From contig PWGF01000452.1 of the NCBI GenBank assembly GCA_003554375.1, positions 1 to 6,851 on the forward strand: 6,851 nucleotides of DNA, read 5' to 3'. The stretch comes from Spirochaetaceae bacterium (GTDB taxonomy: Bacteria > Spirochaetota > Spirochaetia > DSM-27196 > SKKC01). Below are positions 6,426 through 6,851 of the stretch, in pieces (within the stretch, counting starts at the first letter, position 1; each line of letters opens with the position of its first letter). A program made the position numbers and the translations under genes. A model generated the notes under the pieces. The model did not search any database. It was not told the origin of the DNA and saw nothing but the letters and a program-made list of their open reading frames with translations.

Positions 6426-6430
6426 CGCGC

Positions 6431-6851
6431 GTGATATATCGGTACGACCCGTCAAATGACCCCGTCGCCAAACGGATTACCGTACTTCGGGTCGCACTCG
6501 CGCTCGCGGTCCTCGGAGGAGCGCTTCTTGCACGGCAAGCGGAAGCTTCCACGGCTGCACTCGTAATCCTGATTGGCGGCGGCATTCTTTGGCTGATCAT
6601 CACCATTTCGTTGCGGCAATATCGCAACACGTTCGTACAGACCACGGACGATGAGCTCATTTGTAAGCCCCCCCGTGGCGATCGCATCCGGGTGCCTTGG
6701 GATGAGATTACTCACGCCGGTAAGATCGTATATGAGAATGGCTCACAGCTGCTTTACGCCTACGCCGAAGGCATGGATCAGTATCTCGCCATACCCAACA
6801 CGTACGCCGATCGTGATGAGCTCCTCGAGGAGTTCGGGAATGTCGTCCCCT
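6431..6851 (+). CDS. Two-helix membrane protein with possible PH-like domain, incomplete at the right edge
   Basis: I do not recognise a named family. The open frame starts at GTG 6431 and continues through 140 codons to the window end. Residues 17-37 and 41-60 are strongly hydrophobic and separated by a short polar turn, suggesting a membrane hairpin with both termini on the same side, probably cytoplasmic because of the flanking Arg/Lys. From residue 65 onward the sequence alternates short strand-like stretches (NTFVQTTDDELICKPP, RIRVPWDEITHAGKI, QLLYAYA, QYLAIPN) and then begins a helix (ADRDELLEEFG). This pattern resembles bacterial PH-like domains found after two membrane helices, where W-x-E-I is a common motif. 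The assignment is inferred from pattern only. Such proteins usually have about 150-180 residues, so the end is probably close. It is transcribed away from rnhA and appears unrelated to the repair genes. Confidence 0.8.
   Translation, partial: MIYRYDPSNDPVAKRITVLRVALALAVLGGALLARQAEASTAALVILIGGGILWLIITISLRQYRNTFVQTTDDELICKPPRGDRIRVPWDEITHAGKIVYENGSQLLYAYAEGMDQYLAIPNTYADRDELLEEFGNVVP

Larger units (their letters stand above)
6301..6430. promoter_or_regulatory. Divergent intergenic region with leader hairpins
   Basis: These 130 nt separate rnhA (leftward) from the membrane-protein gene (rightward), so promoters for both should lie here. For the plus strand I see only a weak sigma70-like pair (TTGCAT, 17 nt, TACACT). 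Downstream are two neighbouring perfect stems: GATTTC/GAAATC (6381-6386/6392-6397, 5-nt loop) and GGCAGG/CCTGCC (6399-6404/6412-6417, 7-nt loop). They end 2 nt before the ribosome site of the plus-strand gene. No gene is supportable in this gap. Confidence 0.5.

Noticed and set aside
5440..6459. 339-codon plus-strand frame across the yifB 5' end and all of rnhA
   Set aside because: It is antisense to two well-recognised genes and runs through the real GTG start region in another frame; the translation has no family features.
1..6851. Mobile elements, tRNA/rRNA, CRISPR, defence genes
   Set aside because: I saw no transposase, integrase, terminal repeats, cloverleaf-type sequence or spaced direct-repeat array. 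The only tandem repeat is coding and lies within the DUF445 gene.

Overview
The window is ordinary chromosomal DNA from a GC-rich bacterium (roughly 58-60% G+C by eye). It is densely coded, with no mobile elements, RNA genes or CRISPR arrays that I can see. The organism is probably diderm, because one gene encodes a likely lipoprotein. A spirochaete-like source is my tentative guess. It rests on recalled similarity of the YifB-family AAA+ segment (Walker B context, Cys-rich loop) to spirochaetal homologues, and on a loose lipobox of the kind spirochaetes tolerate. A database search would be needed to settle it.

Five genes lie on the minus strand, in transcription order from right to left. They are rnhA (RNase HI, 6300-5839), a YifB/ComM-type Mg-chelatase-like AAA+ ATPase (5733-4123), uvrB (4055-2049), a small SH3-domain lipoprotein (1833-1432) and a DUF445-family membrane protein (1435 to the left edge, incomplete). 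Gaps between them are 105, 67 and 215 nt, then a 4-nt ATGA overlap. The last two are therefore almost certainly co-translated; the first three form a plausible DNA-maintenance cluster. One divergent plus-strand gene starts at a GTG at 6431 and runs off the right edge. It encodes a protein with two membrane helices and a possible PH-like domain.

Functionally, RNase HI (RNA:DNA hybrid removal), the YifB/ComM-type helicase-like ATPase and UvrB (excision-repair damage verification) all act on nucleic acids. The lipoprotein/DUF445 pair looks like an envelope module. The divergent gene is also membrane-bound but of unknown role.

I find no convincing undescribed system. The points most worth a second look are: a 36-bp tandem repeat carrying perfect 16-nt inverted repeats inside the DUF445 gene, which encodes an Ala/Glu/Gly tripeptide array; replacement of the usual fifth active-site Asp of RNase HI by His; and paired small hairpins in the leaders of uvrB and of the divergent membrane gene.
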